Shown: positions 40,241-49,942 of the stretch, piece by piece | Layout: every line of letters starts with the position of its first letter | Numbering within the stretch: position 1 is the first letter of the stretch | NCBI GenBank assembly: GCA_934216155.1 | Contig: CAKQBK010000003.1 | Coordinates: forward strand, 1-64,000 | Direction: 5' to 3' | Length of the DNA: 64,000 bases | Source of the DNA: an uncultured Dialister sp. | GTDB lineage: Bacteria; Bacillota; Negativicutes; Veillonellales; Dialisteraceae | Translations under genes and position numbers: made by a program | The notes under the pieces: model-generated | Told to the model about the DNA's origin: nothing | Database searches by the model: none | The model's input: only the letters and a program-made list of their open reading frames with translations

Positions 40241-41782
40241 ATGACAATCAAAAGAGCGCTTATCAGCGTATCTGATAAAACTGGCGTCATTGAATTTGCC
40301 AAAGGTCTTCATGAACTGGGCGTAGAAATTATTTCTACTGGCGGCACTATGAAAGCCATTGCAGACGCTGGCATTCCGGTGAAATCTGTTTCTGAAGTGA
40401 CCGGATTTCCGGAAATGATGGATGGCAGAGTAAAGACACTGCATCCAAAAATTCACGGTGGCATTCTGGCCATTCGTGACAATCCAGAACATGTGAAAGC
40501 TATGAAAGAACATGGCATCACCGGCATTGACCTGGTAGCTGTGAATCTGTATCCGTTCCGTGAAACCATTGCAAAACCGAACGTCACTCGTGCAGAAGCT
40601 ATCGAAAATATCGATATCGGCGGCCCATCTATGGTTCGTGCCGCTGCAAAGAACTACAAATATGTAGCCATTGTGGTCGATCCATCCCAGTATGGTGATA
40701 TCCTGGAAAGAATCAAGACGGATACACTGACCGAAGATTTCCGTCTGGCACTGTCCAGAAAAGCATTCCTCCACACCGGACTGTATGATTGTGCCATCGC
40801 TGATTACCTGACCAAGGAAGTCAACGGGGACCATGACGTACTACCTGATGTGTACAGCCATGCCTATGTGAAGGTACAGGACCTGCGTTACGGTGAAAAC
40901 CCGCACCAGAAGGCTGCTTTCTACAAAGACCCGGAAGTCAAAGGCGGTATTGCCGATGCCAAACAGCTTCATGGCAAAGAACTGTCTTACAACAACATCG
41001 TAGATATGGAAGCCGCTTGGGACTTGGCTTCTGAATGGAAAGACCAGCCTGCCTGCGCTATTATCAAACACACCAATCCATGTGGCTGTGCCCTTGGCGA
41101 AAGTGCTCTCGATGCGTTCCAGAAAGCCTTTGCAGCAGACAGCAAATCTGCTTTCGGTGGTATCGTAGCTATGAACCGGGAATGCGATAAGGAAACAGCA
41201 GAAGCTATGAAACCGATTTTCTTTGAAGTCATCATGGCTCCGAAATTCTCTCAGGAAGCTTTTGATATTCTTTCCACCAAGAAAAATATCCGTCTCATCG
41301 AAGTACCAGCTTTGACTCATGAAGAACTGCAGGTACACAAAGTATCCGGCGGCCTTCTGGTACAGACCCAAGATAACAGCACTGAAACCAGAGCGGATTG
41401 CAAAGTAGTGACCAACCGCGCTCCGACCGAAGAAGAATGGAAAGCACTGGAATTTGCTTGGGTTATTGTTAAACACGTCAAATCCAATGCCATTGTTCTC
41501 ACCAACAAAGACACCACCTTGGGCGTCGGCGCTGGTCAGATGAATCGTGTCGGTTCTGCCGATATCGCTATTGCAGAAGCTGGCGAAAAAGCCAAAGGCT
41601 CCGTCATGAGCTCCGATGCGTTCTTCCCCTTCGGTGATACCATCGAAGCGGCAGGCAAAGCAGGCATCACCGCTGTCATCCAGCCTGGCGGATCTATCCG
41701 TGACCAGGAATCCATCGACATGGCTAACAAGTACGGCATCGCCATGGTCTTCACTGGACATAGACATTTCAGACATAGTTAA
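40241..41782 (+). CDS. purH: Bifunctional AICAR transformylase/IMP cyclohydrolase PurH
   Basis: 513 residues, last two steps to IMP. The N-terminal cyclohydrolase domain begins RALISVSDKTGVIEFAKGLH with TVKTLHPKIHGG-type RVKTLHPKIHGG. The C-terminal transformylase has catalytic Lys-His in IIKHTNPCGCALG and ends FTGHRHFRHS, with His in place of the usual Met before RHFRH. Start preceded by GAAGGAGG. Confidence 0.95.
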   Translation: MTIKRALISVSDKTGVIEFAKGLHELGVEIISTGGTMKAIADAGIPVKSVSEVTGFPEMMDGRVKTLHPKIHGGILAIRDNPEHVKAMKEHGITGIDLVAVNLYPFRETIAKPNVTRAEAIENIDIGGPSMVRAAAKNYKYVAIVVDPSQYGDILERIKTDTLTEDFRLALSRKAFLHTGLYDCAIADYLTKEVNGDHDVLPDVYSHAYVKVQDLRYGENPHQKAAFYKDPEVKGGIADAKQLHGKELSYNNIVDMEAAWDLASEWKDQPACAIIKHTNPCGCALGESALDAFQKAFAADSKSAFGGIVAMNRECDKETAEAMKPIFFEVIMAPKFSQEAFDILSTKKNIRLIEVPALTHEELQVHKVSGGLLVQTQDNSTETRADCKVVTNRAPTEEEWKALEFAWVIVKHVKSNAIVLTNKDTTLGVGAGQMNRVGSADIAIAEAGEKAKGSVMSSDAFFPFGDTIEAAGKAGITAVIQPGGSIRDQESIDMANKYGIAMVFTGHRHFRHS

Positions 41783-41785
41783 TTA

Positions 41786-41893
41786 TAGTAGGCAGTTAAC
41801 AGTTTATAGTTTACAGTTTATAGTTTACAGTTAACAGTTTACAGTTAACGGATAACTGTAAACCGTAAACCGTAAACCGTTAACCGTCTACTA
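41786..41893. repeat. Hairpin of GTTAACAGTTTATAG/ACAGTTTATAG units between purH and purD
   Basis: AGGCAGTTAACAGTTTATAG and further TAGTTTACAG units face AACTGTAAACCGTAAACCGT; a long imperfect stem of short repeats runs from the purH stop to the purD ribosome-binding site. Confidence 0.82.
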
Positions 41894-41906
41894 AAAAGGA
41901 GTACAT

Positions 41907-43184
41907 ATGAGAGTATTAGTGATTGGAAACGGCGGCAGAGAGCATGCGCTTTGTTGGCGACTGGCACAAAGTCCATCCGTATCTGAAGTCTATACCATTC
42001 CGGGAAGCGATGGCATGAGCGATGTAGCCACACCGATTCCGGTGAAAGGGACAGAAGATATTTTGGACTTTGCCCGTCTGATGCAAGTGGACCTCACCGT
42101 AGCCGGACCAGAAACGGTTCTAACCGAAGGCTTGGCTGACCAGTTTGCTGAACAGGGCATGGCTTTCTTTGGACCCTCTCGCTTGGCAGCACGCATCGAA
42201 GGTTCCAAAGGATTTGCTAAAAATCTGATGAAGAAATACGGCATTCCGACCGCTGCCTATGAAGTCTTTGACGACGAAGACAAAGCCGTGGCTTATTTGA
42301 AAGCCAATCAGAAATATCCGATCGTTATCAAAGCCGATGGCCTCGCTGCCGGCAAGGGCGTTATCATTGCCCAAACCGAAGAAGAAGCCATCGAAACCGT
42401 GAAAGATATGCTGGAGGGCCATACCTTCAGTGGCGCTGGTCGTTCTGTAGTTATCGAAGAATTTATGGAAGGCGAAGAAGCCAGCGTTCTCTGCTTCTGC
42501 GATGGCACCACCGTGGTGCCTATGGTATCTTCTCAGGACCATAAACGTATTTTTGACGGTGACAGAGGTCCAAACACCGGCGGCATGGGTGCCTATGCTC
42601 CGGCACCGGTAATGACCAAAGAAATGACAGAAGAAGTGAATGTCCGCATTCTTCGTCCTATCGTGAGCGCTATGCGTAAAGAAGGATATCCATTCAAAGG
42701 ATGCCTCTATGCAGGCCTCATGATTACCGAAGAAGGACCGAAAGTGGTAGAATTTAACTGCCGCTTCGGCGATCCGGAAACAGAAGCCGTTCTGCCTCTC
42801 TTTGATGGAGACCTGGCAGAAGTGATGCTCGATTGCGTCTACGGTCGTCTCCGCGATGAAGACGTGAAATGGAAAAAAGGCTGCGCCGTTGACGTGGTCA
42901 TTGCCTCCGAAGGCTACCCCGCTTCTCATTCTTCTGGTGAAGTCATCACCGGCATTGAAGAAGCTAAGAAAACAGGTTGCCAGATTTTCCACGCAGGGAC
43001 TGTCAAGAAAGACGGGAAATATGTGGTCAATGGTGGCCGCGTGCTGAACGTAGTTGCCGTAGCACCTACCCTGGCAGAAGCGAAAGCCAAAGCCTATGAA
43101 GGGGTACAGAAAATTGCTTGGCGTGGCATGCAGTATCGTAAAGATATTGCCGATAAAGGCTTGCGTCATCTGGAAAAACAGTAA
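41907..43184 (+). CDS. purD: Phosphoribosylamine-glycine ligase PurD
   Basis: A 425-residue ATP-grasp ligase: VIGNGGREHALCWRLAQSPS at the N-terminus, YPIVIKADGLAAGKGVIIAQ, GDRGPNTGGMGAYAPAP and VEFNCRFGDPETEAVLP. Last gene of the pur operon and followed by a strong terminator. purL/purQ/purS are not in the window. Confidence 0.95.
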   Translation: MRVLVIGNGGREHALCWRLAQSPSVSEVYTIPGSDGMSDVATPIPVKGTEDILDFARLMQVDLTVAGPETVLTEGLADQFAEQGMAFFGPSRLAARIEGSKGFAKNLMKKYGIPTAAYEVFDDEDKAVAYLKANQKYPIVIKADGLAAGKGVIIAQTEEEAIETVKDMLEGHTFSGAGRSVVIEEFMEGEEASVLCFCDGTTVVPMVSSQDHKRIFDGDRGPNTGGMGAYAPAPVMTKEMTEEVNVRILRPIVSAMRKEGYPFKGCLYAGLMITEEGPKVVEFNCRFGDPETEAVLPLFDGDLAEVMLDCVYGRLRDEDVKWKKGCAVDVVIASEGYPASHSSGEVITGIEEAKKTGCQIFHAGTVKKDGKYVVNGGRVLNVVAVAPTLAEAKAKAYEGVQKIAWRGMQYRKDIADKGLRHLEKQ

Positions 43185-43263
43185 TTGGGGATTAGGGATT
43201 GGTAGCTAGGGATTAGGAGCTATTTTCCTGGCTTGCAAGTACCTGTTTCATGATTGTAACAAC

Positions 43264-43326
43264 AAAGGCTATACAAGGCTGTGGGAAATCAACGATTTCT
43301 TACTTGACCTTGTATAGCTTTTTTCT
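43264..43326 (+). terminator. Terminator of the pur operon
   Basis: AAAGGCTATACAAGG faces CCTTGTATAGCTTTTTTC around an AT-rich loop with its own AAATC/GATTT pairing. Confidence 0.88.
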
Positions 43327-43448
43327 TATTACTCATACTTCCCAATTTAGAAAGGGCATTTTACATTGATACGCTCTGGTCTCAAATGGTATTAAAACAA
43401 ATAACAAATCCATTTATACACCAATAAACATTAGCGCTTTCATTGAGG

Positions 43449-43735
43449 CGTCATTTCGACCGGTCGTATTTGTGCTTGATGGTACAAAAGTAATGAAACT
43501 GGATGTGTAGGAGAGTGGAGAAATCTCGACGCACTAGTGGGAAGGGCTTTCTGATTCAAATCATAACGGTGAAACAACACTTCGAGCAAAGCGAGGAACG
43601 CAGCACTAACGAGCTGCCATGATATATGCTATCAAGCCCTTTCCGCTAGTGCTGCGAGATTTCTCCACTCAGGGATCCAAATCCATTTATACCTTCTTTT
43701 TTATTTCGCACAAATGTGATCGGTTGAAATGACGC
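43449..43735. mobile_element. Family F element 3 (gene-free)
   Basis: Ends CGTCATTTCGACCGGTCG and GATCGGTTGAAATGACG; inner blocks GAGTGGAGAAATCTCG...GCACTAGTGGGAAGGGCTT opposed by AAGCCCTTTCCGCTAGTGC and GAGATTTCTCCACTC. It is a 287-bp near-perfect palindrome with no conserved reading frame. Confidence 0.85.
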
Positions 43736-43948
43736 TACGATGAAATCTTTTGTGTCAATTGGAGCAGAATGGATTGGCTGTTTGCTTTAAATACCATTGG
43801 AGACCAGCGTTATATCAATGTGAAATGAGATTTTAAGGGTGGGAAGTTTGAGTTATTATTTCTTAAGTTGAAATAATAATCGATTTTTCTATGCGAAATT
43901 TGATACAATAAAAAATAGATTAGGTATTTCTTTATAAGGAGGCAGGTT

Positions 43949-45226
43949 ATGTATACAGATTCTCTCATGGAAAAAGGATTCCGCTATCGGGATGATCGGT
44001 TATGGAAAAAGTTAGGGGCAGAGCAGGTCTTTGCTATTACTTTTGATGATGGTGAAATTGGATACCTACAGGTACTAGGAAATGTGGGGGAATTCAATGG
44101 ATTCAATCTGTTCATTGGCAAAGAAGGGGTACATACCATGTACTTGGTGCCAGGAATGCTTCCGGATACAGCGGATGATTATATTGGTTTCCTTCAAGAA
44201 ATGGAATTAAAGATGGAGCAGAATCGCATTTCTTTGGATTTGGTGACAGCTGCTGAATTGGATCCTGAGATTAAGAAGGCAGAATCTGCTTATGCAAAAG
44301 CCCATCAGATTACAATGCGAAGAAAACCGGCCTTTTTCGAGGCCTCCCATTATATACCGCGTCATACACCTATGATACCTACGGGGAAAGCGGCTGCTTA
44401 CTTAGAAGAAGCCTTGGATGCGACCCATGCGCTAGCAGAAATGCTGAAAAATAAAACGCTGAAGGTGAGAGATGTAGTTCGTCCGATTCCAGGAGAGCCA
44501 ATGTTGTATCTGAAAAAAGAGGGGAACCAGTGGATTCCATCTACGATCACAGCCTTTGAAAATGCGGAGCCAGAGTACCCAAAGATTCCTTTTGAAAATC
44601 AGGTACTAGCTACGAAAATTAAGACGGACTTGGCAGTTCGGAAGCGTCCGTCAAAACTCTCGAAAAAGGGCGTCTTACAATGTCTGGTCTTTAGTGTGCC
44701 TGCCTCTATTAAAGACCCAGAGATGGAAGGTGCCTATTTCCCATGGCTACTGTTTTCTTTAAAAAAGCAGACCATGAAATTTATTAAAACGCCGAAAACG
44801 GTCAGAGAGTTAGATGAAGAATTGGTTGAGTCTTTTGCTGAAATTTTGGTGAAAGACAAGGAAATTCCCTTTAAAATCGAAGCTTTCGGGAAACGGACCT
44901 ATTGTGCCTTGGAAGATTTTTGCCAGAAAACGGGCATAGAAATTACTCTTGTGGAAGATGAAGAGGAGGCCAGTGCATTGATTGATGCTGCCGATGAAAT
45001 GGAAGCTCGTGTGAGAGGGGATAATAGAAATTCTTATGATGAGGAATCTCAAGTTCGTGCGGTCATGGAACAGTTGGCACGGCTTTCGGATAAAGAATTA
45101 TTGCGTCTTTCTGACGACCAGAAAGGAATGCTAGAAATGATTGCTCTGACTGGAATGATGCCTAAAGCAATGAAACAAAGATTGGCTAAATTGTATCATT
45201 GGGAGTTTCCTAGCAATCTTTTCTAA
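43949..45226 (+). CDS. Uncharacterised protein with DUF7309/DUF6930-like features
   Basis: A 425-residue soluble protein. The N-terminal half (LWKKLGAEQVFAITFDDGEI; GYLQVLGNVGEFNGFNLFIG) resembles the uncharacterised DUF7309/DUF6930-type proteins found with plasmid-pRiA4b-ORF3-like domains; this is from memory, not a search. The C-terminal part has an acidic helical tail. No catalytic motif recognised. ATG 43949 follows AAGGAGG, and the upstream TTTGATACAAT gives a likely -10 region. Confidence 0.6.
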   Translation: MYTDSLMEKGFRYRDDRLWKKLGAEQVFAITFDDGEIGYLQVLGNVGEFNGFNLFIGKEGVHTMYLVPGMLPDTADDYIGFLQEMELKMEQNRISLDLVTAAELDPEIKKAESAYAKAHQITMRRKPAFFEASHYIPRHTPMIPTGKAAAYLEEALDATHALAEMLKNKTLKVRDVVRPIPGEPMLYLKKEGNQWIPSTITAFENAEPEYPKIPFENQVLATKIKTDLAVRKRPSKLSKKGVLQCLVFSVPASIKDPEMEGAYFPWLLFSLKKQTMKFIKTPKTVRELDEELVESFAEILVKDKEIPFKIEAFGKRTYCALEDFCQKTGIEITLVEDEEEASALIDAADEMEARVRGDNRNSYDEESQVRAVMEQLARLSDKELLRLSDDQKGMLEMIALTGMMPKAMKQRLAKLYHWEFPSNLF

Positions 45227-45284
45227 TTTCCAGATGTTTCGCTTGGATTAATAGCATTACCAATATACCTTAATGATATAAATA

Positions 45285-45330
45285 GTGGGTGCTTGTTAAT
45301 TCGTTTTTGTTGAAAATGTGCGTAGTGAGG
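45285..45330. repeat. Single end of a family K element
   Basis: GTGGGTGCTTGTTAATTCG matches the inverted end of the other family K copies; no matching second end or target duplication was found, so it is a remnant. Confidence 0.55.
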
Positions 45331-45559
45331 TAATGTTGTTAAGTTAAGGATTGGCGTTAGCAGGTATGATTCCACTAGTAGTGACAGGTTACTCAAGTTT
45401 CTAAGGCTTCTCAGGTTGCTCAGGTTCTCCGAATGTGCCGATAGACGCTAGCGTCATTAGCTCATTCGAGAAACGTGAGAAACCTAAGTAGCCTGAGAAA
45501 CCTGAGTAACCTTGCATCAGCAGAAATCACCGCATATTTCACTTAACTTAACAGCATTG
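45331..45559. repeat. Family B palindrome, complete copy
   Basis: Ends AATGTTGTTAAGTTAAGG and ACTTAACTTAACAGCATTG; arms of GGTTACTCAAGTTTCTAAGG type; very similar to the 6043 copy through its centre (GAATGTGCCGATAGACGC). Confidence 0.85.
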
Positions 45560-45604
45560 CCCGAAGGGGGGGGACTACATATGGTGTAAACTTATTTAGG
45601 CAAC

Positions 45605-45690
45605 AAAAAAAGCCCGCACGAAAAAGAGAATCCATCGAGTACAAATTGCGCTAAGGCAACCAGGCTCTCTCTTTCATGCGGACTTTTACA
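45605..45690 (-). terminator. Terminator of N2
   Basis: On the minus strand CCGCATGAAAGAGA pairs with TCTCTTTTTCGTGCGG and is followed by GCTTTTTTTG. Confidence 0.8.
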
Positions 45691-45861
45691 TCCATGTTTC
45701 TTAAGTTGTTGCTCTACATCCTGAAGCCCCAGGGAGGTTCTTCAAGCGGGTGAACGGTGTGTAGGCACACCGGAGCTCTTATGTATTCTTCTTACCCGAC
45801 AATTAAGTCCTTGCCAATGTTTTTTGTTCGGCGCCGTGCATTGGCGGTGTCCTAATCGCTT
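45605..45861 (-). ncRNA. Structured RNA candidate N2 (paralogue of N1)
   Basis: Minus-strand RNA candidate with promoter (45868-45897) and terminator. 5' stem GCCAATG/CATTGGC (45813-45845) encloses CACGGCGCCGAACAAAAAA; further predicted stems are CTTAATTGT with ACAACTTAAG, CGGGT with ACCCG, CGGTGTG with CACACCG, and CTTGAAG with CTTCAGG. The shared 5' loop and 3' terminator design with N1, plus stems that differ but still pair, support a common RNA class. Class not recognised; 6S-like end-to-end pairing was not seen. Confidence 0.68.
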
Positions 45862-45867
45862 ATCTGT

Positions 45868-45897
45868 ATTATATACCATAGAGGATACAAGAGTCAA
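45868..45897 (-). promoter_or_regulatory. Promoter of N2
   Basis: On the minus strand TTGACT (45897-45892) and TATAAT (45873-45868) with an 18-base spacer. Confidence 0.8.
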
Positions 45898-45954
45898 GCG
45901 TTTGTTTTACGATTTTTTCTATAACGAATCAAAACAGTTAGTGCGACTTCGCCA

Positions 45955-46040
45955 GTGGTTTAAAGTTTCTCAGGTTGCTCAAGTTTCTCAGGTTGCTCAG
46001 GTTCTCCGAATGTGCAGATGGATACTAGCGGAATCATCAT
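45955..46040. repeat. Family B left half
   Basis: AGTTTCTCAGGTTGCTCAAG and more such units, ending at a CCGAATGTGC centre; it is cut off by the family F element that follows. Confidence 0.7.
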
Positions 46041-46042
46041 GG

Positions 46043-46328
46043 TGTCATTTCGACCGGTCGTATTTGTGCTGGATGAGATAAATGATATGAAACTGGATGT
46101 GTAGGAGAGTGGAGAAATCTAAAAGCACCAGCGGTAAGGGCTTAAAGAATCAAATCTATACGGTGAGACGACATTTCGAGGAATGCGAGAGGAACAACCC
46201 TAGCGAGTTGCAATGATATGATTCGTCAAGCCCTTACCTCTAGTGCTGCCAGATTTCTCCACTCAGGAGCGCATCTCATTTCAATCCACCTATGCCATTA
46301 AGCACCAATATGATCGGTCGAAATGACG
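46043..46328. mobile_element. Family F element 4 (gene-free)
   Basis: Ends GTCATTTCGACCGGTCG and GATCGGTCGAAATGAC; inner blocks GAGTGGAGAAATCTAAAAGC...GCGGTAAGGGCTTAAAG opposed by AAGCCCTTACCTCTAGTGC and AGATTTCTCCACTC. It interrupts or abuts a family B half-copy. Confidence 0.85.
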
Positions 46329-46383
46329 GATACGGTGATACCGTAAGTGTTTCGTATCCCATGGAGAATTTTTCCAAAAATAA

Positions 46384-46424
46384 AAAGCGCTATCATCCAT
46401 TGCTTCTTGATGATAGCGTTTTTA
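46384..46424. terminator. Hairpin with T-run before typA
   Basis: AAAAAGCGCTATCATCC faces TGATGATAGCGTTTTT. Usable in both directions. The following 46425-46640 holds family A (CCTTTTATAACC) and family D (CAGTCACCAATCACAAGTCA) fragments and no gene. Confidence 0.75.
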
Positions 46425-46738
46425 CATTGAAGTAGGAGTAACCTTTTATAACCTTTTTCTAATACGATTTCATATCATTTGAGGAGAAAGGAATCAAAGC
46501 GTATCCCAAAATCCCTAAGGCCTAGCTACTAATCCCTAATCCCAAGTACACCAGTCACCAATCACAAGTCACTAGCCCAAGTAAAAAAATATTTCAAAAA
46601 ATCAATTCACAACCCTTGCGGAAATATGCTATAATAAATTGTATTTCATAATAACAAAAGACAAAGTGTCAATGAAAGCATACAGATGGAATTTGCATCT
46701 GTAGCGTTATAGTTTGCCCGAGGGGGAAAAGGAAAGAA

Positions 46739-48559
46739 ATGAAAAGAGAAGACATCCGCAATATTGCCATTATCGCTCACGTCGACCATGGTAAGACGAC
46801 TCTGGTAGATGCTATGCTGAAACAGAGCCACATTTTCAGAGATAATCAGAAGGTAGCTGAACGTGTCATGGACTCCAATCCACTGGAACGTGAACGCGGC
46901 ATCACCATTCTGGCAAAGAATACCTCTGTAATGCACAATGGAGTAAAGATCAATATCGTCGATACCCCAGGGCATGCGGATTTCGGTGGCGAAGTAGAAC
47001 GAATCCTGAACATGGTAGACGGCGTTCTTCTTCTGGTAGATGCTCATGAAGGCCCGATGCCGCAGACCAAGTACGTACTGCGTAAGGCTCTGGAACATAA
47101 GCTGAAACCAATCGTTGTTATCAATAAAATCGACCGTCCTGACCAGCGTATTTCCGATGTAGAAGGCGAAATTCTGGAACTGTTCATGGAACTGGAAGCA
47201 GACGATGACCAGCTGGATTTCCCGCTTCTCTATGCATCTGCTAGAAGCGGTATCGCTAAGCTTCATATGAATGATGAAGGCAAGAACCTGGACCCACTGT
47301 TTGATGCTATCCTGGAACATATCCCATGCCCGGAAGGCGATCCAGATGCAGGTCTGCAGGTGATGGTTACCACCCTGGAAGCTGATGATTACCTGGGCAA
47401 GATTGCTATCGGCCGTGTTACCCGTGGCACTGCTAAACAGGGCATGACCGTAGCTATCACTGATGGCGAAAAGATTAGAACCGACCATATCGGTGCTCTC
47501 TTCAACTGGCAGGGAATGAAACGTACTCCTGTAGATGAAGCTAAGGTAGGGGACATCATTGCTATGGCAGGTTTCAAAGATATCAATATCGGTGAAACAG
47601 TAGCTGATGCAAACAATCCGGAAGCACTGCCGGCTATTCATATCGACGAACCGACTTTGTCCATGGTATTCCATGTCAACAAGAGTCCATTCGCTGGCCG
47701 TGAAGGGGATTTCGTTACTTCCCGTCACATCCGTGCTCGTCTCTATAAAGAAATCGAAACCAATGTGGCTCTTCGCGTAGAAGATACCGATACGTCCGAT
47801 GCATTCAAAGTATCCGGCCGTGGTGAATTGCATCTGTCTGTTCTGATTGAAACCATGCGTCGTGAAGGCTTTGAATTGGAAGTTTCCAAGCCGCAGGTTA
47901 TTTACAAAGAAATCAATGGCAAGAAGTGCGAACCACTGGAACGCCTCACCATTGAAGTTCCGCAGGAATTCATGGGCGCTGTAATGGAAGGTCTTGGACC
48001 GAGAAGAGCAGAAATGATTTCCATGGAAGAACTGGCTGGCTACATGAAGATGGAATTTTCCATTCCAGCTCGTGGCTTGATCGGCTTCAGAAATGAACTC
48101 TTGACCACCACCCGTGGCACCGGTATCATGTACCATGTATTCCAGGGCTATGTACCATACAAAGGCGATATCCCGGAAAGAACCAGAGGTTCCCTGGTTG
48201 CCTTTGAATCCGGCACCACCACCGCTTACGGTTTGAACTCCGTTCTTGACCGCGGTGAACTCTTCCTGGAACCAGGCGTGGAAGTATACGAAGGTATGAT
48301 CATTGGTGAAAACTCCCGTGACCAGGATATGGATGTGAACCCATGCAAGAAGAAACATCTGACCAATACCCGTGCCGCTGGTTCTGATGACGCTATCAAA
48401 CTGCCGCCATGCCGTAAGTTCACTCTGGAAGGCGCACTGGAATGGATCAACGATGACGAACTGGTAGAAGTGACACCAGAAAGCATTCGTATGAGAAAGA
48501 TGGTCCTCTCTCGCCAGGCTAGATATAAAAATGCAAATGTAAAGAAGAGCCAGCAGTAA
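46739..48559 (+). CDS. typA: Translational GTPase TypA/BipA
   Basis: A 606-residue ribosome-associated GTPase: G1 [10 protein letters not shown] (residues ~13-22), G2 ERERGITI, G3 [14 protein letters not shown]4 NKIDRP, then EF-G-like domains III/V and the TypA-specific C-terminal domain ([20 protein letters not shown]). Involved in ribosome assembly and stress adaptation. A -10 box TATAAT lies near 46630. Ribosome-binding site AAAAGGAAAG. Confidence 0.95.
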   Translation: MKREDIRNIAIIAHVDHGKTTLVDAMLKQSHIFRDNQKVAERVMDSNPLERERGITILAKNTSVMHNGVKINIVDTPGHADFGGEVERILNMVDGVLLLVDAHEGPMPQTKYVLRKALEHKLKPIVVINKIDRPDQRISDVEGEILELFMELEADDDQLDFPLLYASARSGIAKLHMNDEGKNLDPLFDAILEHIPCPEGDPDAGLQVMVTTLEADDYLGKIAIGRVTRGTAKQGMTVAITDGEKIRTDHIGALFNWQGMKRTPVDEAKVGDIIAMAGFKDINIGETVADANNPEALPAIHIDEPTLSMVFHVNKSPFAGREGDFVTSRHIRARLYKEIETNVALRVEDTDTSDAFKVSGRGELHLSVLIETMRREGFELEVSKPQVIYKEINGKKCEPLERLTIEVPQEFMGAVMEGLGPRRAEMISMEELAGYMKMEFSIPARGLIGFRNELLTTTRGTGIMYHVFQGYVPYKGDIPERTRGSLVAFESGTTTAYGLNSVLDRGELFLEPGVEVYEGMIIGENSRDQDMDVNPCKKKHLTNTRAAGSDDAIKLPPCRKFTLEGALEWINDDELVEVTPESIRMRKMVLSRQARYKNANVKKSQQ

Positions 48560-48574
48560 TTGGTTCTTTGAAAT

Positions 48575-48614
48575 AAAAAAGCTCGTGTGTGTATTTCACA
48601 TGCGAGCTTTTTTA
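48575..48614 (+). terminator. Terminator of typA
   Basis: AAAAAAGCTCGTGTGTG faces CACATGCGAGCTTTTTTA. Confidence 0.9.
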
Positions 48615-48625
48615 TTTGGAAATAT

Positions 48626-48806
48626 TGGTCTCTCAGGTTTCTCAGGCTACTGAGGTTTCTCACGTTTTTCGAATGAGCTAATGACGCTAGCGTCTATTGG
48701 CACATTCGGGTAACCTGAGCATCCTGAGCACCCTTAGAAACTTGAGTAACCTGTTATCATTAGCGGAATCATACCTAGTCATGCAAATCCTTAATTTCAT
48801 GGCATT
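48626..48806. repeat. Family B palindrome
   Basis: GGTTTCTCAGGCTACTGAGG left units, centre GAATGAGCTAATGACGCTAG, right units GGTAACCTGAGCATCCTGAG and a decayed end (TCCTTAATTTCATGGCATTG). Confidence 0.8.
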
Positions 48807-48810
48807 GCTT

Positions 48811-49052
48811 TACTCAGGGGCGCATCTCACTTCATGACTGCTATAATAGTAACCAATAATAGGATTGGTCGAAATGACGGCTGCGGCTAGCGATACATTC
48901 GAGAACCCCTTAGAACCCTTAGTACCATTAACACAGAAATAATCATTGTATAGTTCCTTAACAGTGTTTCCCTAGGGAAAATACTGCCACAGTCCCCTAA
49001 TCCCTAGGGCCTAGCTACTAGCTACCAGTCACGAGTCACCAGTTACTAACAA
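48811..49052. repeat. Fragments of families F, B, I and D
   Basis: 48811-48877 is a family F right end (ATTGGTCGAAATGACGG). 48889-48960 has family B units (TTCGAGAACCCCTTAGAACC). Around 48965 AACAGTGTTTCCCTAGGG resembles a family I end. 49009-49050 has CTAGCTACCAGTCACGAGTC units. No gene seen. Confidence 0.6.
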
Positions 49053-49100
49053 CCAAGGTGTATAATAGAATCAAGTGTAAAATAAGGTGATTTGAAAGTC

Positions 49101-49314
49101 ATGTTGTTAAGTTCATAGGTAAGATTCCACTAGAGGTTATAGGTTGCTTAGGTTTCTCAAGTGGCTAAGGTCTCTCACGTTTCTCGAATGTGCCAATACA
49201 TGCTAGGGGTATCATCTCGTTCTAGGAACCTGAGCAACTTAAGCATCCTGAGCAACCTGAGAAACTTTGTCTCAAAAGAAATCATCCTATGTTTTACTTA
49301 CCGTAATAGCATTG
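49101..49314. repeat. Family B palindrome, complete copy
   Basis: Left end ATGTTGTTAAGTTC; arms of GGTTGCTTAGGTTTCTCAAG opposed by ACCTGAGCAACTTAAGCATC; decayed right end ACTTACCGTAATAGCATTG directly before the next gene's ribosome-binding site. An open frame through it would extend the next protein but has no start signal. Confidence 0.78.
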
Positions 49315-49334
49315 ATTTTGAAAGGAGAAAGATC

Positions 49335-49940
49335 ATGAAAGCAGATTGCGCCAATTGTCCTCATCATGCCTGCTATGTGCATGGCACCAATTGTACGGGT
49401 GTGAAGGAAGAAGAAATCCGAAAGGCCTATACGCCGGAGGAACGGAAAATTATGGAAGCCGCCGCCTATGTAGAAGGTACTTACTATAGTGATATTTGCC
49501 GTTTGCAGGAAACCGCAGAGTTTGCCAAGAAAATGGGCTATAAGAAATTGGGCCTGGCTTTCTGCATCGGCCTTCATAACGAAGCACGGTACATTGTGAA
49601 ATATTTCTGTAACCAGGGATTTGAAGTGTATTCCGTGTGCTGCAAGAATTGTTCCTTTGCTAAAAGTGAATTTGGGCTGAAACAAGTCCATCCAGAAGTA
49701 GAACACGAAGCCATGTGCAATCCGAAATTCCAGGCTCGGTTCTTGGCAGAAAAAGGGGTAGACCTCAATATCATCTGCGGCCTTTGCGTGGGCCATGATA
49801 CGATTTTTACTTCCAACGCTAAGGGCCCGGTGACTTGCCTGGTCGTGAAAGATCGCCTTTTGGCCCACAATCCGTTGGGGGCTATTTATTCCAGATATTG
49901 GAGAAAGAAACTTCATATTATGGATGAGGGGGAAATTTGA
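49335..49940 (+). CDS. DUF1847 cysteine-rich protein
   Basis: A 201-residue protein resembling the DUF1847 family: an N-terminal CANCPHHACYVHGTNC cluster and further cysteines in VYSVCCKNCSFAKS, AMCNPKFQ and IICGLCVGHD. The cysteine spacing suggests metal or Fe-S binding; function unknown. ATG 49335 follows GAAAGGAGAAAG. An upstream extension of about 58 codons would be encoded by family B repeat DNA and is rejected. The stop is 10-20 bases before another family B copy. Confidence 0.8.
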   Translation: MKADCANCPHHACYVHGTNCTGVKEEEIRKAYTPEERKIMEAAAYVEGTYYSDICRLQETAEFAKKMGYKKLGLAFCIGLHNEARYIVKYFCNQGFEVYSVCCKNCSFAKSEFGLKQVHPEVEHEAMCNPKFQARFLAEKGVDLNIICGLCVGHDTIFTSNAKGPVTCLVVKDRLLAHNPLGAIYSRYWRKKLHIMDEGEI

Positions 49941-49942
49941 TG

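Noticed and set aside
45605..45861. Assignment of N2 (and N1) as 6S, SRP or RNase P RNA
   Set aside because: No end-to-end closing stem as in 6S, no GGAAGGAAGC-type SRP loop, and no RNase P core motif such as GAGGAAAGTCC.
46646..48358. 570-codon open frame on the minus strand opposite typA
   Set aside because: It is antisense to a well-conserved typA frame, has no ribosome-binding site and gives no recognisable protein; a by-product of typA codon use.
49161..49334. N-terminal extension of the DUF1847 protein
   Set aside because: The added codons are family B repeat sequence; ATG 49335 has a strong ribosome-binding site and begins at the conserved cysteine cluster.
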